Source: DATKFM01 sp963810485 (GTDB taxonomy: Bacteria > Pseudomonadota > Alphaproteobacteria > Dongiales > Dongiaceae). Taken from it: a DNA stretch of 64,000 bases. Positions 17,132 through 24,924 of the stretch are shown one piece after another. The stretch is from assembly GCA_963810485.1 (NCBI GenBank), contig CAWENQ010000003.1:496001-560000 (forward strand). The letters are read 5' to 3'. Positions within the stretch are counted from its first letter, which is position 1. The number at the start of each line of letters is the position of its first letter. The position numbers and the translations under genes were made by a program. Under the pieces are notes generated by a model. It saw only the letters and a list, made by a program, of their open reading frames with translations, had not been told where the DNA came from and did not search any database.

Positions 17132-17196
17132 CCCCTCACCGGCAACATCCGCTGGACGCGGATGTTGCCTGCCTCTCCCCACTTTGTGGGGCGAGG
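17132..17196. repeat. palindromic intergenic repeat, copy 2 (inverted)
   Basis: It begins CCCCTCACC and contains a perfect 12-bp stem GGCAACATCCGC/GCGGATGTTGCC (17141-17152, 17158-17169) with loop TGGAC. A second stem is CCCCAC/GTGGGG (17177-17191). With copy 1 it brackets the 16932-17275 gap, which otherwise holds no gene I can support. Such elements are typical between alphaproteobacterial genes and may act on mRNA ends. Confidence 0.65.
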
Positions 17197-17275
17197 CGAC
17201 AGGTCCCGCGTGGTAATGCATGGCTAGCATCGCGACCCGTTGCACCGCCGCCAAAGATCACTATAGTAGAGTCCT

Positions 17276-17357
17276 CAACGGGGTGCCCTAGTGGCTGAGA
17301 GGTGCGGTCTGCGCGCCAACCCGACGAACCTGATCCGGGTAATGCCGGCGGAGGGAG
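17276..17357 (+). ncRNA. TPP (THI-box) riboswitch upstream of thiB
   Basis: Thiamine diphosphate aptamer. The conserved elements occur in order: GGGGTGCC, GGCTGAGA (CTGAGA at 17295-17300), the variable P3 region, CCGACGAACCTGATC (17321-17335), GGGTAATGCCGGCG, and the closing GGAGGGA (17350-17356). It precedes thiBPQ, the thiamine uptake genes, as expected. The expression platform appears translational. TCTTCCGC (17397-17404) can pair with the ribosome site GCGGAGGA (17417-17424). The same stretch can instead pair with CGGCGGAGGGA (17346-17356) at the aptamer's 3' end. Confidence 0.93.
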
Positions 17358-17430
17358 ATGAGTTAAGCGGGACTTCTCCAGATTATCGCCTCGATTTCTT
17401 CCGCCGTTCTTTCATTGCGGAGGACGAGAC

Positions 17431-18435
17431 ATGCGCATTCTGATTGCGGCGGTGGCGCTGCTGATGGCGGCCGGTGCGGCCCAGGCGGCCGATCCGCCGA
17501 TGCTGACAATCTATACCTACAACTCCTTCACCTCGGAGTGGGGTCCAGGGCCGGCGGTGCAGAAGGCATTCGAAGCCGATTGCGCCTGCAAGGTGGAATA
17601 TGTCGCGGTGGAAGACGGCGCGGCGCTGCTGAGCCGCCTGTTGCTGGAGGGCAAGAATACCAAGGCGGATATCGTTCTCGGCCTCGATACCAATCTGACG
17701 GCAGAGACCGCGGCGACGGGACTGTTCGCGCCGCATGGCATGGATCTGTCGGGCCTCAAGCTGCCGATGGCCTGGTACGATCCGGTGTTCGTGCCGTACG
17801 ACTATGGCTACTTCGCCTTCGTCTATGACAGCGCAGAAGATGCGCGAAGCCGCCGAAAAGTCTCGAGGAGCTGTCGGACGGGCCGGCGGACTGGCCGATC
17901 CTGATCCAGGATCCGCGCAGCAGCACGCCGGGCCTCGGCCTGCTGATGTGGGTGCGCAAGCTCTTGGCGATCGGGCGCCGGAGATCTGGCAGAAGCTGAG
18001 GCCGCGCAACGCTCACCGTGAGCAAGGGCTGGAGCGAAGCCTATGGCTTGTTCTTGAAGTGGCGAGGCGCCGATGGTGCTGAGCTACACCACCTCGCCGG
18101 CCTATCACATGATCGCCGGAGAACACCGACCGCTACCGTGCCGCGGCGTTCAGCGAGGGCAATTATCTGCAGGTCGAAGTGGCGGCGCGGACGACGACGT
18201 CGGCCCATCCCGATCTGGCGGAGAAGTTCCTCGCCTTCATGACCGGGCCGGGGTCCAGGAGTGATCCCGACGACCAACTGGATGTATCCGGTGATCGAGC
18301 CGACGGGCGGCATTGCCCGAAGCCTTCGCCGAGCAACCGGTGCCGCAGCCAGACGCTGCTGTTACACGGCGGACGAGGCGGCGGCCGGACCGCAGCGCCT
18401 GGATCGACGAATGGCTCGGCGCGATGGGCAACTGA
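17431..18435 (+). pseudogene. thiB: thiamine ABC transporter substrate-binding protein, about nine frameshifts
   Basis: Periplasmic thiamine-binding protein. The first 20 residues are a signal peptide (MRILIAAVALLMAAGAAQA), followed by LTIYTYNSFTSEWGPGPAV and the conserved VEDGAALLSRLLLEGKNT. After YGYFAFVYDS the frame changes repeatedly, near 17838, 17966, 18008, 18060, 18118, 18256, 18311, 18358 and 18390. The fragments join into a full ThiB: LEELSDGPADWPILIQDP, GLLMWVRKLL, TVSKGWSEAYGLFLK, VLSYTTSPAYHMIA, IPTTNWMYPVIEPTGG, and RSAWIDEWLGAMGN ending at the TGA at 18433-18435. Six breaks behave as insertions and three as deletions. The corrected length would be about 333 residues, normal for ThiB. 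Preserved amino-acid text between breaks argues for poor local sequence, but as written the gene is broken. Confidence 0.82.
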
Positions 18436-20024
18436 TGCGGCCGCTATGGCCGGGTCTGGCGGTGCTGGGTGCTGTTGGAGCGCTCATCGTCGCCGCGCTG
18501 TCGGGCATGATCGCGGCATCTGGCGATCTCGATCCGGCATCGGTACTGGCCAATCCCTATTATCGCGGCGTGATCCAGTTCACGCTGTGGCAGGCGGCGT
18601 TGTCGACGCTGCTGAGCATCGGCTTCGCGCTGCCGATCGCGCGGGCACTGGCGCGGCGCGGCGAATTTCCCGGGCGCGCCTTGTTGCTGCGGCTGTTCAT
18701 GCTGCCGATCGTCATGCCGACGCTGGTGGCGATCCTCGGCGTTCTCGCGGTGTATGGCCGCGCCGGATGGATCAGCGAGGGCATCGCCGCAGCCGGCGGC
18801 ACCTTGCGGCTGAATATCTACGGCCTCGCCGGGATTCTGATCGGCCATGTGTTCTTCAATCTGCCGCTGGCGGTGCGGCTGCTGGTGCCGGTCTGGGAGG
18901 GAATCCCCGAGGAGTACTGGCGGCTGGCGGGGCAGCTGGGCATGCGCTCGCGCGAGGTGTTGAGGATGATCGAGTGGCCGCTGGTGAGCCGCGCCATCCC
19001 CGGCACGGCGGGCGTGATCTTCATGCTCTGCTTCACCAGCTTTCCCGTGGTGCTGCTGCTGGGCGGCGGACCGGCGGCGACGACCATGGAAGTGGCGATA
19101 TTCCAATCCGTGCGGTTCGACTTCGATCTCGAGCGCGCGGCGGTGCTGGCGCTGTTGCAGATCGGCATTTGCGGCCTGCTGGTGGCCACGGGTTTCATGC
19201 TGATGCCGCCGCTGCCGCGGGGGCAGGGGTTGCGGCGCGCGGTGCCCCGGCCGGATGCGGTGGCGCAGGGTGCGAAGCTCAATGATGGTGTGTGGCTGGC
19301 GCTGGGCTTGCTGTTTGTCGGCCTGCCGATCCTGGCGGTGCTCATCCACGGTCTTCAGGGACCGGTCATGCATGTGCTGGGCGAGGTGAGCCTGTGGCGG
19401 GCGGCCGGACTCAGTCTCTTATTCGCCCTGGGAGCGAGTGCGCTCAGCCTCATACTCGGAGTCGGCCTGTCTGACACCCTGCGTCATCTGCGATTCCGCC
19501 GCTATGCCAACCGCCGTGCGGCGATGTTGGAGGCGGGCGGGTCGCTGATGCTGGTGGTGCCGCCGTTGGCGCTGGGCACCGGGCTTTATGTTCTGCTGTC
19601 ACCGCACTTGGATGTGCTGGCCTGGGCGCCGCTGTTCGTCGTGACCATTAATGCCTGCCTCTGCCTGCCCTATGTCCTGCGCAGCCTGGAAGAGCCGATG
19701 CAGTTGATCATGGAGCGCCATGACCGGCTGGCGCGCAGCCTGGGCATCCGCGGCCTCGACCGGTTGCGGCTGGTGGAATGGCCGGTGCTGCGCCGGCCGC
19801 TGGGTCGTGCCGCCGCGCTGAGCGCGGCGCTTGCCGTGGGCGATCTTGGCGTCATCGCCCTGTTCGGCACGCCGGAGACGGCGACGCTGCCGCTGCTGCT
19901 CTATCAGCGCCTGGCCGCCTATCAGTTCGACGCGGCGGCGGTGGTGGCGCTGGTGCTGCTGGGGCTTTGCCTGCTGTTGTTCATCGCGCTGGAGCGGGGG
20001 TTGGGCGGACATGGCCGCGCTTGA
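18435..20024 (+). CDS. thiP: thiamine ABC transporter permease
   Basis: The 529-residue membrane protein has two binding-protein-dependent permease domains in tandem (about 1-265 and 285-525), as usual for ThiP. Each has the cytoplasmic loop that contacts the ATPase: PEEYWRLAGQLGMRSREVLR in the first half and HDRLARSLGIRGLDRLRLVE in the second. FTSFPVVLLLGGGPAATTME is a typical ThiP segment. The start is the ATG at 18435, overlapping the thiB stop (TGATG). It overlaps thiQ by 14 bases. The protein moves thiamine or its phosphates across the inner membrane. Unlike thiB, no frame break is seen over 1.6 kb. Confidence 0.9.
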   Translation: MRPLWPGLAVLGAVGALIVAALSGMIAASGDLDPASVLANPYYRGVIQFTLWQAALSTLLSIGFALPIARALARRGEFPGRALLLRLFMLPIVMPTLVAILGVLAVYGRAGWISEGIAAAGGTLRLNIYGLAGILIGHVFFNLPLAVRLLVPVWEGIPEEYWRLAGQLGMRSREVLRMIEWPLVSRAIPGTAGVIFMLCFTSFPVVLLLGGGPAATTMEVAIFQSVRFDFDLERAAVLALLQIGICGLLVATGFMLMPPLPRGQGLRRAVPRPDAVAQGAKLNDGVWLALGLLFVGLPILAVLIHGLQGPVMHVLGEVSLWRAAGLSLLFALGASALSLILGVGLSDTLRHLRFRRYANRRAAMLEAGGSLMLVVPPLALGTGLYVLLSPHLDVLAWAPLFVVTINACLCLPYVLRSLEEPMQLIMERHDRLARSLGIRGLDRLRLVEWPVLRRPLGRAAALSAALAVGDLGVIALFGTPETATLPLLLYQRLAAYQFDAAAVVALVLLGLCLLLFIALERGLGGHGRA

Positions 20025-20736
20025 GATCGAACATCTTCGATTCCGCTATGAAGACATGCAGATGGAATTCGATCTGCAGGTCGAGAGCGGCGAATTCCTG
20101 GGCGTGATCGGACCCAGCGGCGCCGGCAAGAGCACGCTGCTGTCGCTGATCGCCGGCTTCGAGCGGGCGGAGTCCGGCAGCATCCGGGTCAATGGCCAGG
20201 AGATCGTCGCGCTGCCGCCGAACGAGCGGCCGGTGACCATGCTGTTCCAGGACAACAACCTGTTCGCCCATCTGACCGTGGAACAGAATGTCGGCCTCGG
20301 CATCCATCCGGGACTGCGGCTGACGGCCGAACAGCGGGACGCGGTCGGCGCGGCGCTGGAACGGGTAGGCCTCGGCGGCTTCGCGCAGCGGCGGCCCGAC
20401 CAGATGTCCGGCGGCGAGCGGCAGCGGACCGCGCTCGCCCGCAGCCTCGTACGCAACCGGCCGCTGCTGCTGCTGGACGAACCCTTCGCCGCACTAGGCC
20501 CGGCCTTGCGGCGGGAGATGCTGGACCTGGTGGATGCTCTGCGGCTGGCCCAGGGCTTCACTGTGCTGTTCGTCACCCATCAGCCTGAAGATGCGCTGCA
20601 TGCGGCCGGCCGCGTCGCCTTCATCGCCGAGGGACGCGTGGCGGCCACTGGCCCGGCCCGTGAATTGTTGTTACACCCGTCTTCCGCCGCGCTGCGGGCC
20701 TATCTGGGTCCGGACTGGTTGGACGATCGCGGCTAG
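20011..20736 (+). CDS. thiQ: thiamine ABC transporter ATP-binding protein
   Basis: The 241-residue ATPase starts at the ATG at 20011. Walker A is GPSGAGKST, the Q-loop region is VTMLFQDNNLFAHLTVEQNV (a ThiQ-like sequence), the signature is MSGGERQR, Walker B is LLLLDEPFAALGP and the switch His is FVTHQPED. It powers ThiBP. Expression of the operon should fall when thiamine diphosphate binds the riboswitch at 17.3 kb. The next gene begins 12 bases downstream but is functionally unrelated. Confidence 0.9.
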   Translation: MAALEIEHLRFRYEDMQMEFDLQVESGEFLGVIGPSGAGKSTLLSLIAGFERAESGSIRVNGQEIVALPPNERPVTMLFQDNNLFAHLTVEQNVGLGIHPGLRLTAEQRDAVGAALERVGLGGFAQRRPDQMSGGERQRTALARSLVRNRPLLLLDEPFAALGPALRREMLDLVDALRLAQGFTVLFVTHQPEDALHAAGRVAFIAEGRVAATGPARELLLHPSSAALRAYLGPDWLDDRG

Positions 20737-20748
20737 GAGGCGTACCGA

Positions 20749-23169
20749 ATGCCCGTTGAACCGCTGCTGCCGGAACAGCTCTATCGTTGCTGCACCGAAG
20801 AACTGCCGCAATTCGCGACGACGGCGGAACTTGAAGATCTGATTGAAGTGCCGGGGCAGGAGCGGGCGATGCGCGCCATCCGCTTCGGCATCGGCATCAA
20901 GCGGCCGGGCTATAACATCTTCGCGCTCGGCGGGCCGGGCACGGCCAAGCATGCCATGGTGCGGGAATTCCTGGACCGGGTTGCCCTGAGCGAGCCGGTG
21001 CCGCGCGATCTCTGCTATGTGTTCAACTTCGAGGATCCGCATAAGCCGGTGGCGATCGAACTGCCGCCGGGCAGCGCGGCCGGTTTCCGCGCCGAGATGG
21101 CGCAGCTGGTGAAGGACCTGCGGGCCACGATGCCGGCGATGTTCGAGAGCGCCAACTACCGCTCGCGGCGGCAGATCATCGATGACGAGTTCAAGCAGCG
21201 GCAGGAAGCGGCATTCGAGCATCTGCAGGAACTGGGCAAGGCGCGCAGCGTCATGCTGATCCGGACGCCCGCCGGCTTCGGCTTCGCGCCGGCCAAGAAC
21301 GGCATCGTGGTGAGCCCGGAGGAATTCCAGAAGCTGCCTGACGACGCGCAGAAGAAGATCCGCGACACCATCGAGGGGCTGCAGGAGGAACTGGAGAGCA
21401 CGCTTAGCCAATTGCCGCTCTGGGAGCGAGAGCGGCGCGAGCAGCTCGTGGCCCTGAACCGGAAGATGACGACATTCGCCGTCGGCAACCGCATCGACGA
21501 CATCCAGGCGCGCTACAAGGACAACCCCGCGGTGCTTGCCTATCTGGAAGCGGTGGAGCGGGATATCGTGGATCATGTCGAGATCTTCCTGGGGATCGTA
21601 CAGGAGGAGGGTGCGCAGCCGCAGCCGGGCGCGTCGGCCGGCGCGCGGCTCGGCGATGGCGACCGTTTCCGGCGCTACCAGGTCAATGTCATCGTCGACC
21701 AGACCGGCAAGACCGGGGCGCCGGTGGTGTACGAGGACAACCCGACCTTCGCCAATCTGGTGGGGGTGATCGAGCAACTGGCGGAGATGGGCGCGCTGAT
21801 CTCCGACTTCACGCTGATCAAGGGCGGCGCGCTGCATCGGGCCAATGGCGGCTACCTGATCGTGGATGCGCGCAAGCTGCTGACCCAGCCCCACGCCTAT
21901 GAGGCCTTGAAGCGCGCCATCCGCGCCCGGGAGATCCATATCGAGTTGCCGGGCCAGATGTATACGCTGGTGACGACGGTGACGCTCGACCCGCAGCCGG
22001 TGCCGCTGAATATCCGCGTCGTGCTGGTTGGCGACCGCCAGCTTTACTATCAGCTCTCCGAGCACGATCCGGATTTTGCGGAGCTGTTCAAGGTGGCGGC
22101 CGATTTCGAGGACGACATGCCGCGGCAGCCGGAGACCATGGTCGCCTTCGCGCGGCTGGTGGCCACCATCGCGCGCCGGGAAAATATGCGGCCGTTCGAG
22201 CGCGATGCGGTCGAGCGGATCATCGAGCATGCCTCGCGGCTGGCCGACGACGCGCGCAAGCTGTCGATGCGCATCTCCGCCGTCGCCGATGTCATGCGCG
22301 AGGCCGACTACATCGCCGAGCAGGGCAAGCGGGATACGGTGGGGCTGCAGCAGGTCGAGGAGGCTTTGACGGCGCAGCGGGACCGCAGCGAGCGGGTGCG
22401 TGATCGCTCCCACGAGATGATCCAGCGAGGCCTGGTGCTGATCGCCACCGATGGCGCCAAGGTCGGGCAGGTCAACGGCCTGTCGGTGATGACTTTGGGG
22501 ACCATGAGCTTCGGCAAGCCGACGCGGATCAGCGCGCGGGTGCGGCTGGGCCGGGGCGAGGTGATCGACATCGAGCGGCAGGTGGAGTTGGGCGGCCCGA
22601 TCCATTCCAAGGGCGTGCTTATCCTCGCAGGCTATCTGGGCGCTCGCTATGCCGAGGATCAGCCGCTGTCGCTGTCGGCGACGCTGGTGTTCGAGCAGTC
22701 CTATGGCGGGGTCGAAGGTGATAGCGCCTCGTCGACGGAGCTCTATGCTCTGCTGTCGGCGTTGTCCGATCTGCCGGTCAAGCAAGGCTTCGCTGTTACC
22801 GGATCGGTGAATCAGTACGGCGAAATCCAGGTGATCGGCGGCGTCAACGAGAAGATCGAGGGCTTCTTCGATATCTGCGCCAAGCGCGGATTGAACGGGC
22901 AGCAAGGCGTGCTGATCCCCTCCGGCAATGTGCAGCATCTGATGCTGCGGCGCGACGTTGTCGATGCCGTCCGTACCGGCAAGTTCCATATTTATCCGGT
23001 GTCGCGGATCGACGAGGGGATCGAGCTGCTTACGGGCGTGACGGCGGGCGAACGGCAGCCCGACGGCAAGTTTCCCAAGGGAACGGTCAACAGGCGGGTC
23101 GAGGATCGTCTGCTCGGCCTGGCGGAGCAGCGGCGGCGCTTCGGGCTCAGCGCCGAGCGCGCCGTGTAG
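20749..23169 (+). CDS. Lon-like ATP-dependent protease (AAA_32/LonB-type with Lon_C domain)
   Basis: The protein has 806 residues. An N-terminal region and AAA domain (about 10-560) are followed by a Lon-type serine protease domain (about 575-775). The protease dyad is visible: Ser in GVEGDSASSTELYALLSALS and Lys in IGGVNEKIEGFFDICAKRG. The AAA part has HRANGGYLIVDARKLL and EDDMPRQPETMVAFARLVAT, typical of this family. The nucleotide loop reads GGPGTAKHAM, where a standard Walker A would have GK-S/T. This is not the housekeeping LonA (no LAN domain) but the proteobacterial LonB-like type. A good ribosome site AGGAGG precedes the ATG at 20749. Overlap of the upstream spacing suggests possible read-through from thiQ. 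Confidence 0.87.
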   Translation: MPVEPLLPEQLYRCCTEELPQFATTAELEDLIEVPGQERAMRAIRFGIGIKRPGYNIFALGGPGTAKHAMVREFLDRVALSEPVPRDLCYVFNFEDPHKPVAIELPPGSAAGFRAEMAQLVKDLRATMPAMFESANYRSRRQIIDDEFKQRQEAAFEHLQELGKARSVMLIRTPAGFGFAPAKNGIVVSPEEFQKLPDDAQKKIRDTIEGLQEELESTLSQLPLWERERREQLVALNRKMTTFAVGNRIDDIQARYKDNPAVLAYLEAVERDIVDHVEIFLGIVQEEGAQPQPGASAGARLGDGDRFRRYQVNVIVDQTGKTGAPVVYEDNPTFANLVGVIEQLAEMGALISDFTLIKGGALHRANGGYLIVDARKLLTQPHAYEALKRAIRAREIHIELPGQMYTLVTTVTLDPQPVPLNIRVVLVGDRQLYYQLSEHDPDFAELFKVAADFEDDMPRQPETMVAFARLVATIARRENMRPFERDAVERIIEHASRLADDARKLSMRISAVADVMREADYIAEQGKRDTVGLQQVEEALTAQRDRSERVRDRSHEMIQRGLVLIATDGAKVGQVNGLSVMTLGTMSFGKPTRISARVRLGRGEVIDIERQVELGGPIHSKGVLILAGYLGARYAEDQPLSLSATLVFEQSYGGVEGDSASSTELYALLSALSDLPVKQGFAVTGSVNQYGEIQVIGGVNEKIEGFFDICAKRGLNGQQGVLIPSGNVQHLMLRRDVVDAVRTGKFHIYPVSRIDEGIELLTGVTAGERQPDGKFPKGTVNRRVEDRLLGLAEQRRRFGLSAERAV

Positions 23170-23172
23170 CCA

Positions 23173-23460
23173 TCAGGCGCGCCAGTAGTCGATCAGCGTC
23201 CAGGCCCCGAGCGCGAGAAAACCGATGCCGGCAATCAGCTTGAGCGGTACGCGCGTCAGATAGGCGGCGCCGCTGCTGCCGATCGCGACCGCCAAGGCGG
23301 TCGACAGGCAAAGAGCACTCGCCGCCGCGATGAAGACCAGGATGGGGCTGTGCTTGCTGTCGGCCGCGAACAGCAGGGTTGCGAGCTGGGTCTTGTCGCC
23401 GAGTTCGGCCACGAAGACGGCGCCGAAGATCGCGAAGAGTTTGTAGATGTCCGGTTGCAT
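23173..23460 (-). CDS. TMEM165/GDT1 family transporter, single half-domain
   Basis: The protein has 95 residues and three hydrophobic segments. The family signature E-x-G-D-K-T is present in FVAELGDKTQLATLLFAA. GDT1 proteins export Mn2+ or Ca2+; eukaryotic forms carry two such halves, while many bacterial ones carry one or are encoded as pairs. Only one half is seen here, so it must form a homodimer or use a partner encoded elsewhere. The gene ends 3 bases after the convergent lon-like gene. A terminator hairpin (23473-23505) separates it from the upstream fnr gene, so it probably has its own promoter or relies on read-through. Confidence 0.85.
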   Translation of the reverse strand: MQPDIYKLFAIFGAVFVAELGDKTQLATLLFAADSKHSPILVFIAAASALCLSTALAVAIGSSGAAYLTRVPLKLIAGIGFLALGAWTLIDYWRA

Positions 23461-23472
23461 GCTTTTCCCGCC

Positions 23473-23505
23473 AAATGAAAAGCCGCTCCCTGACAGAGGA
23501 GCGGC
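23473..23505 (-). terminator. rho-independent terminator of the fnr-type gene
   Basis: On the minus strand a perfect 8-bp stem GCCGCTCC/GGAGCGGC (23482-23489 and 23498-23505) with an 8-base loop is followed directly by TTTTCATTT. It lies 28 bases beyond the fnr stop. Confidence 0.8.
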
Positions 23506-23532
23506 CGCGCATTCCGCGCCTGGTTGGTATGT

Positions 23533-24297
23533 CTATTCGCCTTCGGTCAACCGCTCCAGGGCTTCGCGATCGAGAATGACGATCTGGCCGCGGGTCGCCA
23601 CGGAGACGATCTTGTCGTCGCGCAGGCGCGAAATGGCGCGGCTGACGGTCTCGGTTGTGAGGCCGAGATAGTCGCCGATATCGGTGCGGGTCATCGGCAC
23701 TTCGAGATTTTCCGTGGATCTGCGCATGCGCGCGGCCCGCTTGGCGAGCATGGAGAGGAAGGACGTCACCCGCTCCATCGCCGTCTTGCGCCCGAGCAAC
23801 AGCATCTGGTCCTGCGCCGCCACCAGTTCATGGGCGGCCTCGCCCAGCAGGCGCCGTTCCAATGTCGGATGGTCGGGCAGTAACGCCTCGAGCCGGCGCC
23901 GCGGGAAGCGGCAGAGCTTTACGTCGGTGATCGCTTCGGCGGTGTAGGCATAGGTATCATTGTAGGCGATGCCCAGAAAATCGCCCGACGTGAGGAAGCC
24001 GGTGATTTGCCGCCGCCCGTCCGGCAGAAGCTTGTAAAGCTTCACGGACCCGTTGATGACATTGAACAGATCCTGCGCCGGTTCGCCCTCGACAATGGCC
24101 GACTGACCGGGATGGAGCGTCAGCGTGGAGACGATGCGGCGGACCTCTTCAAGCTCCTCCGGCTCCATGGAACTGCAGACGCCGATCTCGCGAATCTCGC
24201 AATCGGCACAGGGCTCGCCGAGATGGAAATGGCTGTCCTGCGACACTTTGGTCTGTCTGAAGATCTGCACAATTTTCCCCGCCCGATTAAGTCTCAA
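23533..24297 (-). CDS. FNR-type oxygen-responsive regulator (Crp/Fnr family)
   Basis: The protein has 254 residues. The N-terminal cysteine cluster CADCEIREIGVC gives Cys30, Cys33 and Cys41, and a fourth Cys lies in DVKLCRFPRR. This is the pattern needed for the oxygen-labile [4Fe-4S] cluster of FNR. A cyclic-nucleotide-binding-like domain (about 55-150) has FNVINGSVKLYKLLPDGRRQ. The helix-turn-helix contains LGLTTETVSRAISRLRDD, with the E-x-x-S-R contacts that read TTGAT half-sites. It therefore resembles FnrL/FixK-group activators of low-oxygen metabolism. An FNR-like box at 24359-24372 lies 62 bases upstream of the start, suggesting autoregulation. Confidence 0.9.
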   Translation of the reverse strand: MRLNRAGKIVQIFRQTKVSQDSHFHLGEPCADCEIREIGVCSSMEPEELEEVRRIVSTLTLHPGQSAIVEGEPAQDLFNVINGSVKLYKLLPDGRRQITGFLTSGDFLGIAYNDTYAYTAEAITDVKLCRFPRRRLEALLPDHPTLERRLLGEAAHELVAAQDQMLLLGRKTAMERVTSFLSMLAKRAARMRRSTENLEVPMTRTDIGDYLGLTTETVSRAISRLRDDKIVSVATRGQIVILDREALERLTEGE

Positions 24298-24358
24298 TCC
24301 CCGTGCCCACCTTATAAATGCGCCTTTGCTCGCTCGGTATCAAGCAAACTGCGACAAT

Positions 24359-24372
24359 TTGATCTAGGTCAT
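24359..24372. promoter_or_regulatory. FNR-like box
   Basis: TTGATCTAGGTCAT matches the FNR pattern TTGAT-N4-ATCAA with a full left arm and a GTCA right arm. It lies between the divergent fnr-type gene (start 24297) and the gene of unknown function at 24427, so it could serve either. Inference from sequence and from the HTH residues of the adjacent regulator. Confidence 0.55.
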
Positions 24373-24426
24373 CGCCGCGAAGCCCGCGATGCGTTGAATT
24401 GTTTGGCGTAATTCCAAATAGTGCCT

Positions 24427-24924
24427 ATGACAGCAAATACTCAAAGCGCCTTCCAAGTCCGGATTCTGCCCGAAGGAGAACTGCGGCTGGCGGTTCCCCT
24501 GATCCAGCTCCTGTATCCGTCCCTATTGGAGGCGGATTGGATTGCCTACGCTTCCGGCCAGTCGACGCCGAAGCTCTGGTCGCCCCGGCGTGTGCTCGTG
24601 GCGTCGAATTCGGGCGGCTACCTGCATGGCCTCTGCACCTTGGCCGATGGCTTTGATCTCAGATGTGGCCGGACGCTGGATGTCGACGATCTGGTCGTGG
24701 CGAACTTCCTGGATACGAGATCCGTTGCGCAGACGCTGCTGGCCGGTATCGAGGATATCGCCCGACGCGGTGGCTATCATGAAGTCAGAGTCAATCTCGC
24801 CGACAGCAACATGCCGCACCGGCAGGCTGTGGCCGATGCGCTCAACAGCGTGGGCCATGTGCGGACGATGGCGCGATTTGCCAAGCCGCTGGCGCAACCG
24901 TTGAAACCGATCGTCAGTCTCTAG
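24427..24924 (+). CDS. protein of unknown function, possible GNAT-like fold
   Basis: The protein has about 165 residues, with no signal peptide or membrane segment. Order of features: a strand-rich N-terminus FQVRILPEGELRLAVPLIQL, then a central RVLVASNSGGYLHGLCTL beta-hairpin. A helix after DDLVVANFLDTRSVAQTLLA and EVRVNLADSNMPHR complete it. The strand-loop-helix order resembles N-acetyltransferases but I cannot point to a clean acetyl-CoA loop. A GTG two codons upstream (24421) is an alternative start; no strong ribosome site is visible. An FNR-like box lies 55 bases upstream, hinting at oxygen control. Its stop and that of the convergent beta-CASP gene share one CTAG (24921-24924). Confidence 0.6.
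   Translation: MTANTQSAFQVRILPEGELRLAVPLIQLLYPSLLEADWIAYASGQSTPKLWSPRRVLVASNSGGYLHGLCTLADGFDLRCGRTLDVDDLVVANFLDTRSVAQTLLAGIEDIARRGGYHEVRVNLADSNMPHRQAVADALNSVGHVRTMARFAKPLAQPLKPIVSL

Noticed and set aside
18179..19285. A 368-codon plus-strand frame overlapping thiB and thiP
   Set aside because: Only its first 25 codons or so are a real ThiB fragment; the rest is thiP read out of frame.
20671..22989. A 772-codon minus-strand open frame opposite the Lon-like gene
   Set aside because: Composition (His/Arg/Leu/Gln-rich) is that of an antisense shadow; the plus strand encodes a full Lon-like protease.
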